Source: Chryseobacterium carnipullorum
Lineage (GTDB): Bacteria; Bacteroidota; Bacteroidia; Flavobacteriales; Weeksellaceae
Assembly: GCF_900142785.1 (NCBI RefSeq)
Contig: NZ_FRCD01000013.1
Coordinates: 119,330-183,329 of the forward strand
Direction: 5' to 3'
Length of the DNA: 64,000 nucleotides
In this document: positions 52,501 through 60,555 of the stretch, piece by piece
How the letters are laid out: every line of letters starts with the position of its first letter
How positions within the stretch are numbered: position 1 is the stretch's first letter
Program-made: the position numbers and the translations under genes
Notes under the pieces: generated by a model
The model's input: the letters and a program-made list of their open reading frames with translations, nothing else
The model's database searches: none
What the model was told of the DNA's origin: nothing

Positions 52501-52809
52501 AACGGAGAAGAAATACAGCGTCCCTACGCCGTTGCAGATGCCCAGATTTCCTATAAATTCTTAAGAAACAGAAACCTGGAAGTTAAATTCAATGTAAGAA
52601 ACCTTTTCAACAGGGTGAAAGAGTTTTATAACAATTTCAATTCCTATTCCGTGCCCAACGGATCCGGAGGAAGCACCATATCAACAGACCGGGAGGCATG
52701 GCAGCTGCTTCCGGGAGCTACGGACAAATATGACAAGAATATTGATAAGATCACATTCCGCGCATACAGCGGAAGGATATTCGGGGTCAGTGTGAACTAT
52801 ACGTTTTAA
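49501..52809 (+). CDS. TonB-dependent receptor with STN signalling domain
   Basis: The protein is 1102 residues. After the signal peptide (LKCGLTVAAVFFTVAAEAQ) come an STN domain (about 25-95), a carboxypeptidase-regulatory-like domain (about 105-190: GKIVDEVGNPVAGAEVTV), the plug (about 215-330) and a beta-barrel ending in SGRIFGVSVNYTF with the terminal Phe usual for outer-membrane barrels. STN domains contact FecR, so this receptor should both import a ligand and signal its presence. No SusD gene follows. The ligand is unknown; the following surface lipoprotein may capture it. Confidence 0.93.
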   Translation: MKRLKCGLTVAAVFFTVAAEAQELVQKVSFTVPASRPLIEVLEDFAGKTGMRLAYSKMDIKELKVKGVKCENTSVNNCLKDIISGLPVAFRLRGDLISIKYEGNGISVIGNGKISGKIVDEVGNPVAGAEVTVAKKTILTDNNGDFVVEVPSGVYTLTVKASKYSPLRVEKLSVNNNETSTVSFAMKQASDKITDIKEVVLTATRKADTQAGLLAQQKKAAQMSDGISAEQIAKTPDNDVGGTLKRVTGITTIDNKYVVVRSMGERWNTAAMDGINLPSTEAYNQNFSFDIIPTAMVESIVVSKTATPDMNASFAGGYVEVRTKDIPNENFTTVSLGTSYNDQSAFKEFLTRKQGKYDYFGYDDGTRDFPKGMEATDWNNPLFFEQSKRFTNDNFSTFKTKADMGSNLQLALGRTFALDNNNKWGFAGAFTVRNEQNKLDIDHTGRGNWLDTTAPYDPNWQANGTDPIVFYHFKNKGASYNYNSTLAGMLNFGLQLGKNRISFRNSYTHIYDNTLTRITGWNEYTGGSGMAANAEASYNYFYNGIIPNNDPAQIKNLDKPYTDNTNYPIYQTLLQNKLEGNHKIRNVDINWFAARTGVKSDTKDYTQYLSQYDFVGSEILTYHMVYNSASNFYRGYIANKETDYNYGTSLKWNIDAGNFKTDIKAGYAGVIKNNTNQQQKFFLRVDENRDVPSSEKGFMSLYGSLNQWFDGSKYVPGGIGWQTKPMYKNDKYEGKVTQNAFYVMFDNRWRNKLRLVWGVRAEYFKYDLISQQMDDSDNQTVKKAPIDDQPWQWMPSVNLTYSPTNKINVRLAYNKTVIRPQFNERTGLPYFDPVANGLIYNTEMTSSVVNNYDFKLEWFPGLGEIFSAGLYYKDIDRPIEREGRLSNEGNLFLYNGNSKNAKLKGLEVEVRKNLGFIADGSLLEKLFVSGNFTYNTTRVIAFKDQYKTGEDSETYEVERPLYGQTPYAYNLGLTFDGSRLGASFLYNAKGDQYITVGYDYNGEEIQRPYAVADAQISYKFLRNRNLEVKFNVRNLFNRVKEFYNNFNSYSVPNGSGGSTISTDREAWQLLPGATDKYDKNIDKITFRAYSGRIFGVSVNYTF

Positions 52810-53109
52810 AAGATTATAAAAAACAGAATAAAGAGCTCATTAATGCCATGTACAGGTTTCGGAAACCTGAGGACGATCCGGATCAATACTGATGATGCGC
52901 ACAGCAGTACCGGATCAGATCAAAAGCCGGCCGCTGTTATTTTTTCCCGGACAGCAGCGGAAAATCAGGGAACCCCTGCAAGACAGCCCCTCCTGAAATG
53001 CAGGGTGATGATCACAACCAAATCGCAGGAATATAGAGGCGGATGTTCCTAAATATTAAAAAATTCGGACATAAAAATAATATGACCGGGTCTGCTAAAA
53101 ATTATAACA
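52810..53109. other. Intergenic region with hairpin and direct repeat
   Basis: This 300-bp region holds a 7-bp hairpin at 52853-52869 (CAGGTTT/AAACCTG), a direct repeat CCGGATCA at 52878-52885 and 52910-52917, and a longer-range stem CCGCTG/CAGCGG near 52938-52962. Its middle is more GC-rich than the surrounding gaps. A 69-codon ORF at 52843 has no recognisable features and looks spurious. The region may be a structured mRNA leader of the next gene. Confidence 0.4.
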
Positions 53110-54423
53110 ATGAAAAAACTAACTTTAATTGCTGTTGCAGCATTATCTCTTACTGCTTGTCAAAACGATAGCCTTGCAGATTCTTCTACTCCGTTTGAAA
53201 TGAAGCCTGCTTCTGCTGAGTATATTACAGCTTCTTCTCTTCCTGTAACTACGGTAAGCGGTGATATCACTTCAAATACAACATGGAGTGGTGTTGTAGA
53301 ACTTAACGGTATTGTAACGGTGAAGAACGGGGCTACATTAACTATTCAGCCTGGAACTTTCATTAAAGCAAAACCAAACGCATCCAATACGGCTACAGGA
53401 GTTTTAGTTATCTCTAAAACAGGTAAAATCAATGCTACCGGTACAGAATCTCAGCCCATTATTTTTACAAGTTATAAACTGTTAGACGGAGATGAAAATA
53501 CAACGGCTGCTCCCGGAGATTTCGGTGGTGTGATTATTTTAGGTGATGCACCTGCCAACACGCCTGATACAAAGACGATTGAAGGATTAACAGGTTCTGA
53601 TTTTTATTACGGAGGTTCCAATGCAGCTCACAACGGAGGGACATTGAAATATGTTCGTATTGAATTTGCAGGATTTGATCTTTTAGCACCAAACTCAGGA
53701 AACGAGATCAACGGTCTTACTTTAGGAGGAGTTGGAAACGGGACTACTGTAGACCACATCCAGGTTTCTTATGGTAAAGATGATTCTTTCGAATTTTTCG
53801 GAGGTACAGTAAATGCTTCTAACCTGGTTTCTTTTGCCGCGGATGATGATAACTTTGACTTTGATAACGGATATACAGGAACCATTACCAATGCACTTGC
53901 TTTAGCAGATACCAACTCTACACACAGTTTAAGTGGTGGTGTTTCTGATACCAACGGTATTGAGCTGGATAATAATGCAACAGGTACTGCTACACCGCTG
54001 ATCACCAATCCTGTCATCAACAATCTGACCATTATAGGATCACGTACAAATGTGTTGTATACCTCATCAACTCCTTCCGGATCTTTTTATGAAAACGGTA
54101 TTCACATCAGAAGAAACGGGAAATTAACTTTGAATAATGCCGTAGTGACAGGATATCCTGTTGGAATCAAAGTGGAAGGAACAGGTTCTGAACTTACTTC
54201 AGCGTCTAACCTGAGCTCAATTCAGGTACACGGATTTGCAACTTCTGTTACAGGTACAGGTACATCAGGAATTCCTGCCGCCAACCTATTGACAGGAACT
54301 ACCGCTTCATCCTGGGGGATGAGCCAGCCGTTCTTCAACGAAGGACCATGGAACGTTTCTCCTAGAAATGGTGGAAACTTCCAGGGAGCATGGACGAAAT
54401 ATGACTTCTCTATTCAGGAATAA
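53110..54423 (+). CDS. Surface lipoprotein with beta-helix-like repeats
   Basis: The protein is 437 residues. The signal peptide ends in the lipobox LTAC at residue 17. The rest is rich in Gly, Thr, Ser and Asn, with ladder-like strands typical of right-handed beta-helices (WSGVVELNGIVTVKNGATLTIQPGTFIKA, FGGVIILGDAPAN, GTLKYVRIEFAG). Such lipoproteins are often encoded next to a TonB receptor and FecIR. It may bind the receptor's ligand at the cell surface (inference). It ends at a strong terminator. The exact family is not known to me. Confidence 0.8.
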   Translation: MKKLTLIAVAALSLTACQNDSLADSSTPFEMKPASAEYITASSLPVTTVSGDITSNTTWSGVVELNGIVTVKNGATLTIQPGTFIKAKPNASNTATGVLVISKTGKINATGTESQPIIFTSYKLLDGDENTTAAPGDFGGVIILGDAPANTPDTKTIEGLTGSDFYYGGSNAAHNGGTLKYVRIEFAGFDLLAPNSGNEINGLTLGGVGNGTTVDHIQVSYGKDDSFEFFGGTVNASNLVSFAADDDNFDFDNGYTGTITNALALADTNSTHSLSGGVSDTNGIELDNNATGTATPLITNPVINNLTIIGSRTNVLYTSSTPSGSFYENGIHIRRNGKLTLNNAVVTGYPVGIKVEGTGSELTSASNLSSIQVHGFATSVTGTGTSGIPAANLLTGTTASSWGMSQPFFNEGPWNVSPRNGGNFQGAWTKYDFSIQE

Positions 54424-54433
54424 AACCTAAAAT

Positions 54434-54475
54434 GCAGGGGAAGCTTCCCATGTCTTTCCCTGCTTTTTATTTTTT
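54434..54475 (+). terminator. Rho-independent terminator after the beta-helix lipoprotein
   Basis: GCAGGGGAAG at 54434-54443 pairs with CTTTCCCTGC at 54454-54463 (one G-T pair), followed by TTTTTATTTTTT. It lies 10 bp after the stop codon, and only 24 bp separate it from the next ATG. Confidence 0.87.
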
Positions 54476-54498
54476 CTAAATCTCTAATAATCTGTATT

Positions 54499-55422
54499 AT
54501 GAAAAAACTATTTTTATTATCTATTGTATTGGTATCACAGGCTGCAGCAGCGCAGTTTCAGGTATGGAGCAATTCTTTTGATACGCCCGCTGATCTTCAG
54601 GGTTGGACAACTTATGACCTTAACAACAACGGAAACGGATGGGTACAGGGACAAAATATCTACTTCAACGGTACCACACTTACCTATGGTACTTCAGGGA
54701 CTCTCCGTTATTCAGTAAGTTTGGTTCCCACGGGTAATGCTCCAAGCTTTGGTACGGAAAACGACTGGATCATTTCTCCACAGATCAGTCTGGAAGGAGC
54801 AGCCGGAACCATCAGTCTGGCAGCCTATATCGGAAGACAGAGAACCACACACCTTAATTTCGGACGTGATCTGTTTATTTATGTAAGCACTCCTCAGAAG
54901 CCTGTTCCTACATTAGCCGATTTTCAGGCAATGACCGTAGATGGAAATGGAAATGATGTTGCAAGCCCCTACAGAATTATAGCCGGAACACTCAGCAATC
55001 CTTTCCCGAATGATCTGACTCAGTTTAAAGAAAACCTGATCGATATTTCTGCTTTTGCCGGTAAAAAAATCTACATCGGAATGTGGTCTAACCGAAAATC
55101 AACCGGAAACAATTTACAAAATATTAATATCGATGAAATGGCTATTTATGCTTCAACATTTCTGGGAACAAAGGATGTAAAAAAGAAAGAAAACCTAACT
55201 AAAATTACAGAAAACCCGGTGAATGAATTCCTTCAGCTTCAACTGAATCCAGGTTGTAATGAAAATAAGACGGAGGTGAATATTTATAATATGACCGGAC
55301 AGAAAGTGCTTTCAGTGTCTTACAATAGATCTGTGAATGTCGCTTTATTGGAGGCTGGAATGTATATCGCAGAAGTTTCTGACGGAAAAATAACGGAAAG
55401 ACTGAAGTTTATTAAAAAATAA
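54499..55422 (+). CDS. Choice-of-anchor-J protein with T9SS sorting domain
   Basis: The protein is 307 residues. The signal peptide (KKLFLLSIVLVSQAAAAQ) is followed by a jelly-roll adhesin-like domain (VWSNSFDTPADLQGWTTYD, NDWIISPQISL, IYIGMWSNR), the choice-of-anchor-J or cleaved-adhesin type. The C-terminal type A sorting domain is short: ENPVNEFLQLQL, VNIYNMTGQKVLSV, AGMYIAEVSDG. It is expected outside the cell through the T9SS, perhaps attached to the surface. It follows the terminator of the lipoprotein gene, so it needs its own promoter or read-through. Confidence 0.88.
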   Translation: MKKLFLLSIVLVSQAAAAQFQVWSNSFDTPADLQGWTTYDLNNNGNGWVQGQNIYFNGTTLTYGTSGTLRYSVSLVPTGNAPSFGTENDWIISPQISLEGAAGTISLAAYIGRQRTTHLNFGRDLFIYVSTPQKPVPTLADFQAMTVDGNGNDVASPYRIIAGTLSNPFPNDLTQFKENLIDISAFAGKKIYIGMWSNRKSTGNNLQNINIDEMAIYASTFLGTKDVKKKENLTKITENPVNEFLQLQLNPGCNENKTEVNIYNMTGQKVLSVSYNRSVNVALLEAGMYIAEVSDGKITERLKFIKK

Positions 55423-55566
55423 TCAGAAGTCACGATTCAACTACCTACAGAAAATTCTGCAGGAATTAACCATGAAAAATTTAATTGATCAAAGCTGATT
55501 TGAAGCTTCCCCGCAGAGAATTTTTGATCATCAACATATCCAACTTAGTTTTTTTATAATTATTCT

Positions 55567-55608
55567 ATTGTCCCGTTATCCAAGGGCGGGACAATATTTC
55601 TAAGTTTG
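55567..55608 (+). promoter_or_regulatory. Inverted repeat and -7 box upstream of a lipoprotein gene
   Basis: ATTGTCCCG at 55567-55575 and CGGGACAAT at 55587-55595 are perfect 9-base arms with an 11-base loop. TAAGTTTG at 55601-55608 matches the -7 consensus, 24 bases before the ATG at 55633. The repeat covers the place where a -33 element would be, which suggests an operator; without a T run a terminator is less likely. Confidence 0.45.
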
Positions 55609-55632
55609 ATTTTATAATTTAAAATAATAGAA

Positions 55633-56373
55633 ATGAATAAGTTCATTACCCTTTTATCTTGCATCCTATTGGTTTCCTGTGCAGACAGCAGCGTTATGCA
55701 GCCATTTGACAAATCGCAGAAACCTGCCGAAGTTACCATTAAAGGATATTCAAAGCCGGACATTATCCAGCTGAGACTTAACGGAACTCCGGTATCCATC
55801 AACGGAAATACTTCTTATACCAATACAATAGAAACCCAGCTTAATTTTGTTCTTGATGAGGGAGAAACAGACAGGCTGGCGATCTATAATAATGAAACGG
55901 GTGCTGAGGTAGCCCATTATAATATAACCTACGACAATATCAATGACTACAAAACCCTTAATTTTTTTAATCTTCCGGGGATCTTTCTTCAGGCTTCTGC
56001 AGTAAAACCACAGGTCAATCTGGGGAAAGTGGGATTTGAATTTATTTTCCCGAATCTTGGTGAATATTCCGGGTCCACACTGTCCGGTGTGAAAGGAGTT
56101 TTGAAAAGAGAAAATGGAGTAGTACTCGCCGAATTCGAAAATATCGGAAAGAGAAGCTTTACGGAGGTTAAAATATATAACTATTTCAGTAATACAGCCC
56201 CGGTTTACCTTGAATTATATAAATCAGGCACTTCCACTCCTTATACCGGATCTGAAGTCATCAAAGTAAAAATAAAACAGGATATAGGAGCTAATCTGAT
56301 TGTTCTTCAGGAAAAAATGGAAAATGGAGCACTCACAGTGAAAGGAGAGATCGATGTAGCGGATTATCTGTAA
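55633..56373 (+). CDS. Lipoprotein of unknown function, 246 residues
   Basis: The signal sequence KFITLLSCILLVSC ends at a lipobox Cys near residue 16. The mature part is strand-rich with no motif I can name; short stretches such as IKGYSKPDIIQLRLNGTPV and GETDRLAIYNNETGAEVAHY look like Ig-like or DUF4397-type beta folds. It lies 15 bp before the S41 peptidase gene and is probably co-transcribed with it and the small protein after it. Confidence 0.75.
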   Translation: MNKFITLLSCILLVSCADSSVMQPFDKSQKPAEVTIKGYSKPDIIQLRLNGTPVSINGNTSYTNTIETQLNFVLDEGETDRLAIYNNETGAEVAHYNITYDNINDYKTLNFFNLPGIFLQASAVKPQVNLGKVGFEFIFPNLGEYSGSTLSGVKGVLKRENGVVLAEFENIGKRSFTEVKIYNYFSNTAPVYLELYKSGTSTPYTGSEVIKVKIKQDIGANLIVLQEKMENGALTVKGEIDVADYL

Positions 56374-56388
56374 TACAAGTCAGCGTCT

Positions 56389-57741
56389 ATGAAAAGATAT
56401 TTTAATTTTCAGTTACTGCTGCTCTTTGCGGTTTCCCTCTGTATTGGATCATGTAATCCTAATGATGATGAGGGCGGTCCGGTTTTTCCGGAAGGAAGCA
56501 CAGAATCTGTTAACCTTTGGGTACAGGACAGTATGAGGCGGTACTATTACTGGGCAGATCAGATGCCTGCGAAACCTGATTACCATCTCCCTGTGAAAGA
56601 TTTTTTTAAAAGTCTGCTGTCTTCTCAGGACCGTTTTTCATTTGCTTTAGATACTCAGGATCCTTCTTCCTATCCGCGTTCTGTCCGCAATAGGTATGGC
56701 TTCGATTATGCCGTGATCCAATTGGCTAATGGAGATGTTGTCACGACCGTGAAGCTTGTGATGAAGAATTCTCCTGCTTTCAATTCCGGTTTGCAGAGAG
56801 GAATGATGATTACAAAGATTAATGACAAAGCTATTACGGCAGCTAATGCAGAAGCATTAACGTCATCGATTAAAGATCAGACGGTCATCGAACTTACGGT
56901 AGGAAACTGGAAAAACGGATTTATTGCGGATGAAAAGAACATTACGGTGTATTATGGGTATTCTTTTGAACAGCCTTTGGAATCCAAAATATTTGAAAAA
57001 AACGGTAAAAAAACAGGCTATCTCTATATCTATGATTTTCCGGATGGAATGACGCCTGCTCTTAGGCAAAAATTTGCTGAATTTAAAGCGACCGGAGTAC
57101 AGGACCTGATTCTGGATCTCCGCTATAATTATGGTGGTTCCGTATCATCAGCTGCGGCGCTCTGTTCATTGATCCCTGCTGGTATTACAGTCTCTTCACC
57201 CTTCATCGTGTACAAAGGAAATAAAAACGGAGGTGAAGTAAAACGTACCTTTGCGCAACAGATCAGTTATGATTCTAACGCCCTTGATTTCAGTATTCTT
57301 CGGACTAATGCCTTGGGTCTGAATAAAGTATATGTTCTCACTTCCAGCAGTACAGCATCTGCGTCAGAAATCGTGATCAATAACCTTAAACCTTATCTGC
57401 AGGTCGTTCAGGTAGGAGAGGTGACGCTTGGTAAAGATATGGCCGGATTTCTTGTGGAAGATAAAAGAAAACCCAAAAAGATCTCATGGCAGCTTCATCC
57501 CGTTATTTATAAAGTTTTTAATGCCAATGGGGAAGGAGCCTACAGCAATGGAATCTCTCCACAGATTGCAGCCAGTGAATATACAAAACTGCCATTGCTT
57601 CCGTTAGGAGATTCAGAAGAATCCCTTATTTCATCAGCTCTCAATAGCATTTATTCTAAATCAGCAGGTAAAAATGCTTGGGAACCCGGCGTAAAGGTTT
57701 TATTTCAGAGCGATACGCCTTCTGCCGCCATCGGAAAGTGA
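56389..57741 (+). CDS. S41-family lipoprotein peptidase with PDZ domain
   Basis: The protein is 450 residues. The signal sequence has lipobox CIGSC. A short N-terminal helical region (WVQDSMRRYYYWADQMP) is followed by a PDZ domain (about 105-175: SPAFNSGLQRGMMITKINDKAI). The S41 core has DLILDLRYNYGG, putative nucleophile Ser326 in STASASE, and Lys349 in LGKDMAG, the Ser-Lys pair of C-terminal processing proteases. It should act at the envelope or cell surface. It follows the lipoprotein gene by 15 bp; substrates may be neighbouring surface proteins (inference). Confidence 0.9.
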   Translation: MKRYFNFQLLLLFAVSLCIGSCNPNDDEGGPVFPEGSTESVNLWVQDSMRRYYYWADQMPAKPDYHLPVKDFFKSLLSSQDRFSFALDTQDPSSYPRSVRNRYGFDYAVIQLANGDVVTTVKLVMKNSPAFNSGLQRGMMITKINDKAITAANAEALTSSIKDQTVIELTVGNWKNGFIADEKNITVYYGYSFEQPLESKIFEKNGKKTGYLYIYDFPDGMTPALRQKFAEFKATGVQDLILDLRYNYGGSVSSAAALCSLIPAGITVSSPFIVYKGNKNGGEVKRTFAQQISYDSNALDFSILRTNALGLNKVYVLTSSSTASASEIVINNLKPYLQVVQVGEVTLGKDMAGFLVEDKRKPKKISWQLHPVIYKVFNANGEGAYSNGISPQIAASEYTKLPLLPLGDSEESLISSALNSIYSKSAGKNAWEPGVKVLFQSDTPSAAIGK

Positions 57742-57759
57742 TTTTCTTTTTAAACTTTA

Positions 57760-58050
57760 ATGCGTAAACCAAAAACCATGCAGGGAATAGAACCTAAATT
57801 TCACAGCAGCCTTACAGACCGGATGGACTATTACCGAGTTCTGTTGAAAAAGACCGCCGTAGATTCTGATATTCAGCCTTCTGATATGATTTCGAGAATC
57901 TCGGAATTAGGCAAGTTATATGAAGATTATCTGGCCAATAAGAAGCAGCTGGAAAAAAGTATTAAAAATTACAGGCAATACCATAACGATCTGCGTAAAC
58001 AGCTGACTTTGCGGGTACGGGAGCTCAGAAGAAAAACGAGACAGAAATAG
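57760..58050 (+). CDS. Small coiled-coil protein, 96 residues
   Basis: The protein has no signal peptide. Residues about 40-90 form a charged helical stretch (LGKLYEDYLANKKQLEKSI, RKQLTLRVRELRRKTRQ) likely to be a coiled coil with a basic C-terminus. I recognise no family. It lies 18 bp after the S41 peptidase gene and so is probably the last gene of that operon. A Met at codon 7 is an alternative start. Confidence 0.62.
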   Translation: MRKPKTMQGIEPKFHSSLTDRMDYYRVLLKKTAVDSDIQPSDMISRISELGKLYEDYLANKKQLEKSIKNYRQYHNDLRKQLTLRVRELRRKTRQK

Positions 58051-58915
58051 TATGGGTATCCATAAAATCTTAGATATTTGTGGAAAATATATTGTTGGTC
58101 ACAAAAAGAGTGTTGATCATTATTTGCTCAAGCAGATCCAGCTGATGTAACAAATTCTCATGTTCTACTTTTTTTAACGTTAAGGAAAATGAAGGAGGTA
58201 AGGTTGTTAAGAAAAACTCAAATGATTTTTTAAGCTGCATGTCTTAAAGCGAAGCTAAACACTTACTATTCTTAAAAACTTAGCAGAATCTTAATGGTTT
58301 GAATTTCTCCTCTCGCAGATAATACGGATCAGGCAGCTGACCAAAAGTAAAAATTTTCATTATCTCGACCATCTGCGTGATATTTTAAAGTTGGATGATC
58401 TGTATCCATTTCCTTCATCAGAATCAATGAAATTGATTCCACCTTTACTTACTTTTATATAGGATACTCATTTTCTCTGCTTTAAAAAAAATTATCTACT
58501 CTTCAGGTTTTGCCATTGATCCATTATATCGGTTCAATATTCTGCAACAATTTCCCTTTTTTTAAGGGAAAGAATTTGCTATGGCCTTAATCGGATATTG
58601 ATGGTCAATTTCCAATCGTGTTTATGCTTTTGAATTTAAACCTGTTCCATCCTAAAAGTTCTTAATTACGTGAATTATTGAATTTTTTAATGAAAATAAT
58701 TCTTTGCAAAAATCTCTTTGAAGTACGTTTTTTGTTTATGATTCCAGGATGAAAATAAATATTATATTGACCTTTTAAAATCAACTAAACTTAAAAAAAA
58801 TAATACGACCTGATTTGTCGTCTACCGATTATATCTTTGTTATAGTCATACTTAACAGTACATAAAAACACACGGGCAAGTGACAAAAATAAGGTTAAAT
58901 CTCATTGAAGAGATA
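58051..58915. other. Long intergenic region with short ORF fragments, possibly decayed genes
   Basis: No ORF above about 50 codons is seen. ATG 58052 to 58150 encodes 32 residues (KILDICGKYIVGHKKSVDHY) one base after the preceding stop. A plus-strand fragment around 58302-58460 reads RQLTKSKNFHYLDHLRDIL and, on the minus strand over the same place, a fragment reads HPTLKYHADGRDNENFYF. A hairpin (TTTCCCTT/AAGGGAAA, 58551-58571) has no terminator tract beyond its loop. TATCTTTG at 58832 is a -7-like match. The mixture suggests remnants rather than a working gene. Confidence 0.4.
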
Positions 58916-58945
58916 TTGAAGGAGTGTTGAAAATCGTTAAATTTG
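58916..58945 (+). promoter_or_regulatory. Promoter of the T9SS/RHS gene group
   Basis: TTG at 58916-58918, a 19-base spacer and TAAATTTG at 58938-58945 match the consensus exactly. Transcription should start near 58951, about 40 bases before the ATG at 58992. Confidence 0.7.
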
Positions 58946-58991
58946 CGCAACTTTTATTAAAAACTAACATTAACTTAAAATACACAAACAG

Positions 58992-60551
58992 ATGAAGAAA
59001 TTCTACTCTGGTGCATGTATTCTATGCACTATTCTGGGGCTTTCTGCCCAGGAAATATTATGGCAGAAAGATATCCAATCTTCTACACAGGATTTTTTAA
59101 GCCAGGTGACTACGACCATTGATCAACAGTATCTAATTACAGGAAGCTCGATCCAATCCCAGAAATTTTCAACGGAAAAAAAGCAAAACAATGGCTACGA
59201 TTTCCATTTGGTAAAACTCAATCAGCAAGGCGAACAGGTTTGGGAGAAATATTTCTCCGGAGCTAATCATGACTATCTGTCTGCAACCGTTGCTACGCAG
59301 GACGGAGGTTTTTTAGTCTCAGGTACTTCGTATTCCGGAAAAGGTCTTGATAAAAAAGAGGATTCCAAAGGTGGATCAGATATCTGGTTAATCAGATTAA
59401 ATGAATTCGGAGACGAACTCTGGCAAAAAACACTGGGGTCAACATCTGATGAAGAAGCAAGATCAGTCATTCAGACTACAGATTTAGGATTTTTTGTGGC
59501 TGGAAATAGACAGAGTTCCCTTCGAGAGCCTCAGGGAACCAGCGGGTATGGTTCGAAGGATGTTTTGATTGTAAAACTCGATAAGAATGGAAAAGAACTT
59601 TCACAATCTATTTTAGGAGGGAAAGGTTTGGATGAAGTCGAGAAAATGATTCCTACGAAAGATGGTGGTGCTTTGCTGGGAATCTATTCAAGAAGCAATA
59701 TTGGAGGCTCCAAGAAAACTGAAAACTTTGGCGAAGGAGATTATTGGATCATCAAACTTTCAAAGGAAGGAAAGGTTGAGTGGGAAAAAAACTTTGGAGG
59801 CAAAGGAGATGATCACTTGAGAACGCTGGCCTTAACCTCGACTGGTTACATCATCGGTGGAGAATCAAGATCCGAAAGATCAGGAAATAAAACCGTGGGA
59901 ATCGAAGAAGGAACGGATCTTTGGCTGATTTCTTTAAGCGAAAAAGGTGAAGAGATCTGGCAGAAGTCTTTCAATTTCAAAAACAGAGACATCCTGATGG
60001 GAATGAGCGTAATTCATTCGGCAGATGACAGATCTTCAAAAGGAATTCTTTTAGGTGGTTATACACAGGCAGAAGGAAGGATTGAAACAGATGACGAAAC
60101 GTTCTGGATGTTGTATCTGAATCAGGACGGAAATGAGCAGTGGAGAAAACATGTGACAGGAGATAAGAGACAGAAAGAGGAGAGACTTTCAGACTTAAAA
60201 CTCAACCAAGACGGTTTCATCATTCTGGCAGGAACCAGTGCAGAAGAATTGGGAAAAGAAAACTGGAAAATTGTGAAGCTTGGCGACAAACAAATCGATC
60301 AGTTAATCGAGAAACAAAACATTAAGATCTATCCGAATCCGGTATCAGAGTATGCTTATGTAGAAATAGGCTTTGACTTTAAAGAAGCTGATATTGTATT
60401 GTATGATATGGGTGGACGACAGCTTCAGAGTTTGAAGACTAAGAATAAAGTAACCAAGATCAATACCCAGAATCTGATTCAGGGGGCTTATCTGGTGACG
60501 ATAAAGACGGATATGAATAAAATGGCAAATGCTAAACTTATTAAGAATTAA
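58992..60551 (+). CDS. Secreted beta-propeller-like protein with T9SS sorting domain
   Basis: The protein is 519 residues. The signal peptide (KKFYSGACILCTILGLSAQ) is followed by about seven repeats of roughly 60 residues, each with a DG-G-LL-G turn, SDIWLIRLNEFGDELWQKTLG and similar (LIVKLDKNGKEL, WIIKLSKEGKVEWEKNFGG, WLISLSEKGEEIWQKSF), as in a propeller. The C-terminal type A sorting domain is IKIYPNPVSEYAYVEI and GAYLVTIKTDMNK. It should be exported by the T9SS. It is followed after 4 bp by the RHS-like gene, so it is probably the first gene of that operon. Confidence 0.89.
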   Translation: MKKFYSGACILCTILGLSAQEILWQKDIQSSTQDFLSQVTTTIDQQYLITGSSIQSQKFSTEKKQNNGYDFHLVKLNQQGEQVWEKYFSGANHDYLSATVATQDGGFLVSGTSYSGKGLDKKEDSKGGSDIWLIRLNEFGDELWQKTLGSTSDEEARSVIQTTDLGFFVAGNRQSSLREPQGTSGYGSKDVLIVKLDKNGKELSQSILGGKGLDEVEKMIPTKDGGALLGIYSRSNIGGSKKTENFGEGDYWIIKLSKEGKVEWEKNFGGKGDDHLRTLALTSTGYIIGGESRSERSGNKTVGIEEGTDLWLISLSEKGEEIWQKSFNFKNRDILMGMSVIHSADDRSSKGILLGGYTQAEGRIETDDETFWMLYLNQDGNEQWRKHVTGDKRQKEERLSDLKLNQDGFIILAGTSAEELGKENWKIVKLGDKQIDQLIEKQNIKIYPNPVSEYAYVEIGFDFKEADIVLYDMGGRQLQSLKTKNKVTKINTQNLIQGAYLVTIKTDMNKMANAKLIKN

Positions 60552-60555
60552 AGAG

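Noticed and set aside
52843..53052. 69-codon ORF between the TonB receptor and lipoprotein genes
   Set aside because: The translation has no signal, domain or coding-like composition, and it runs through the hairpin and direct repeats of the gap.
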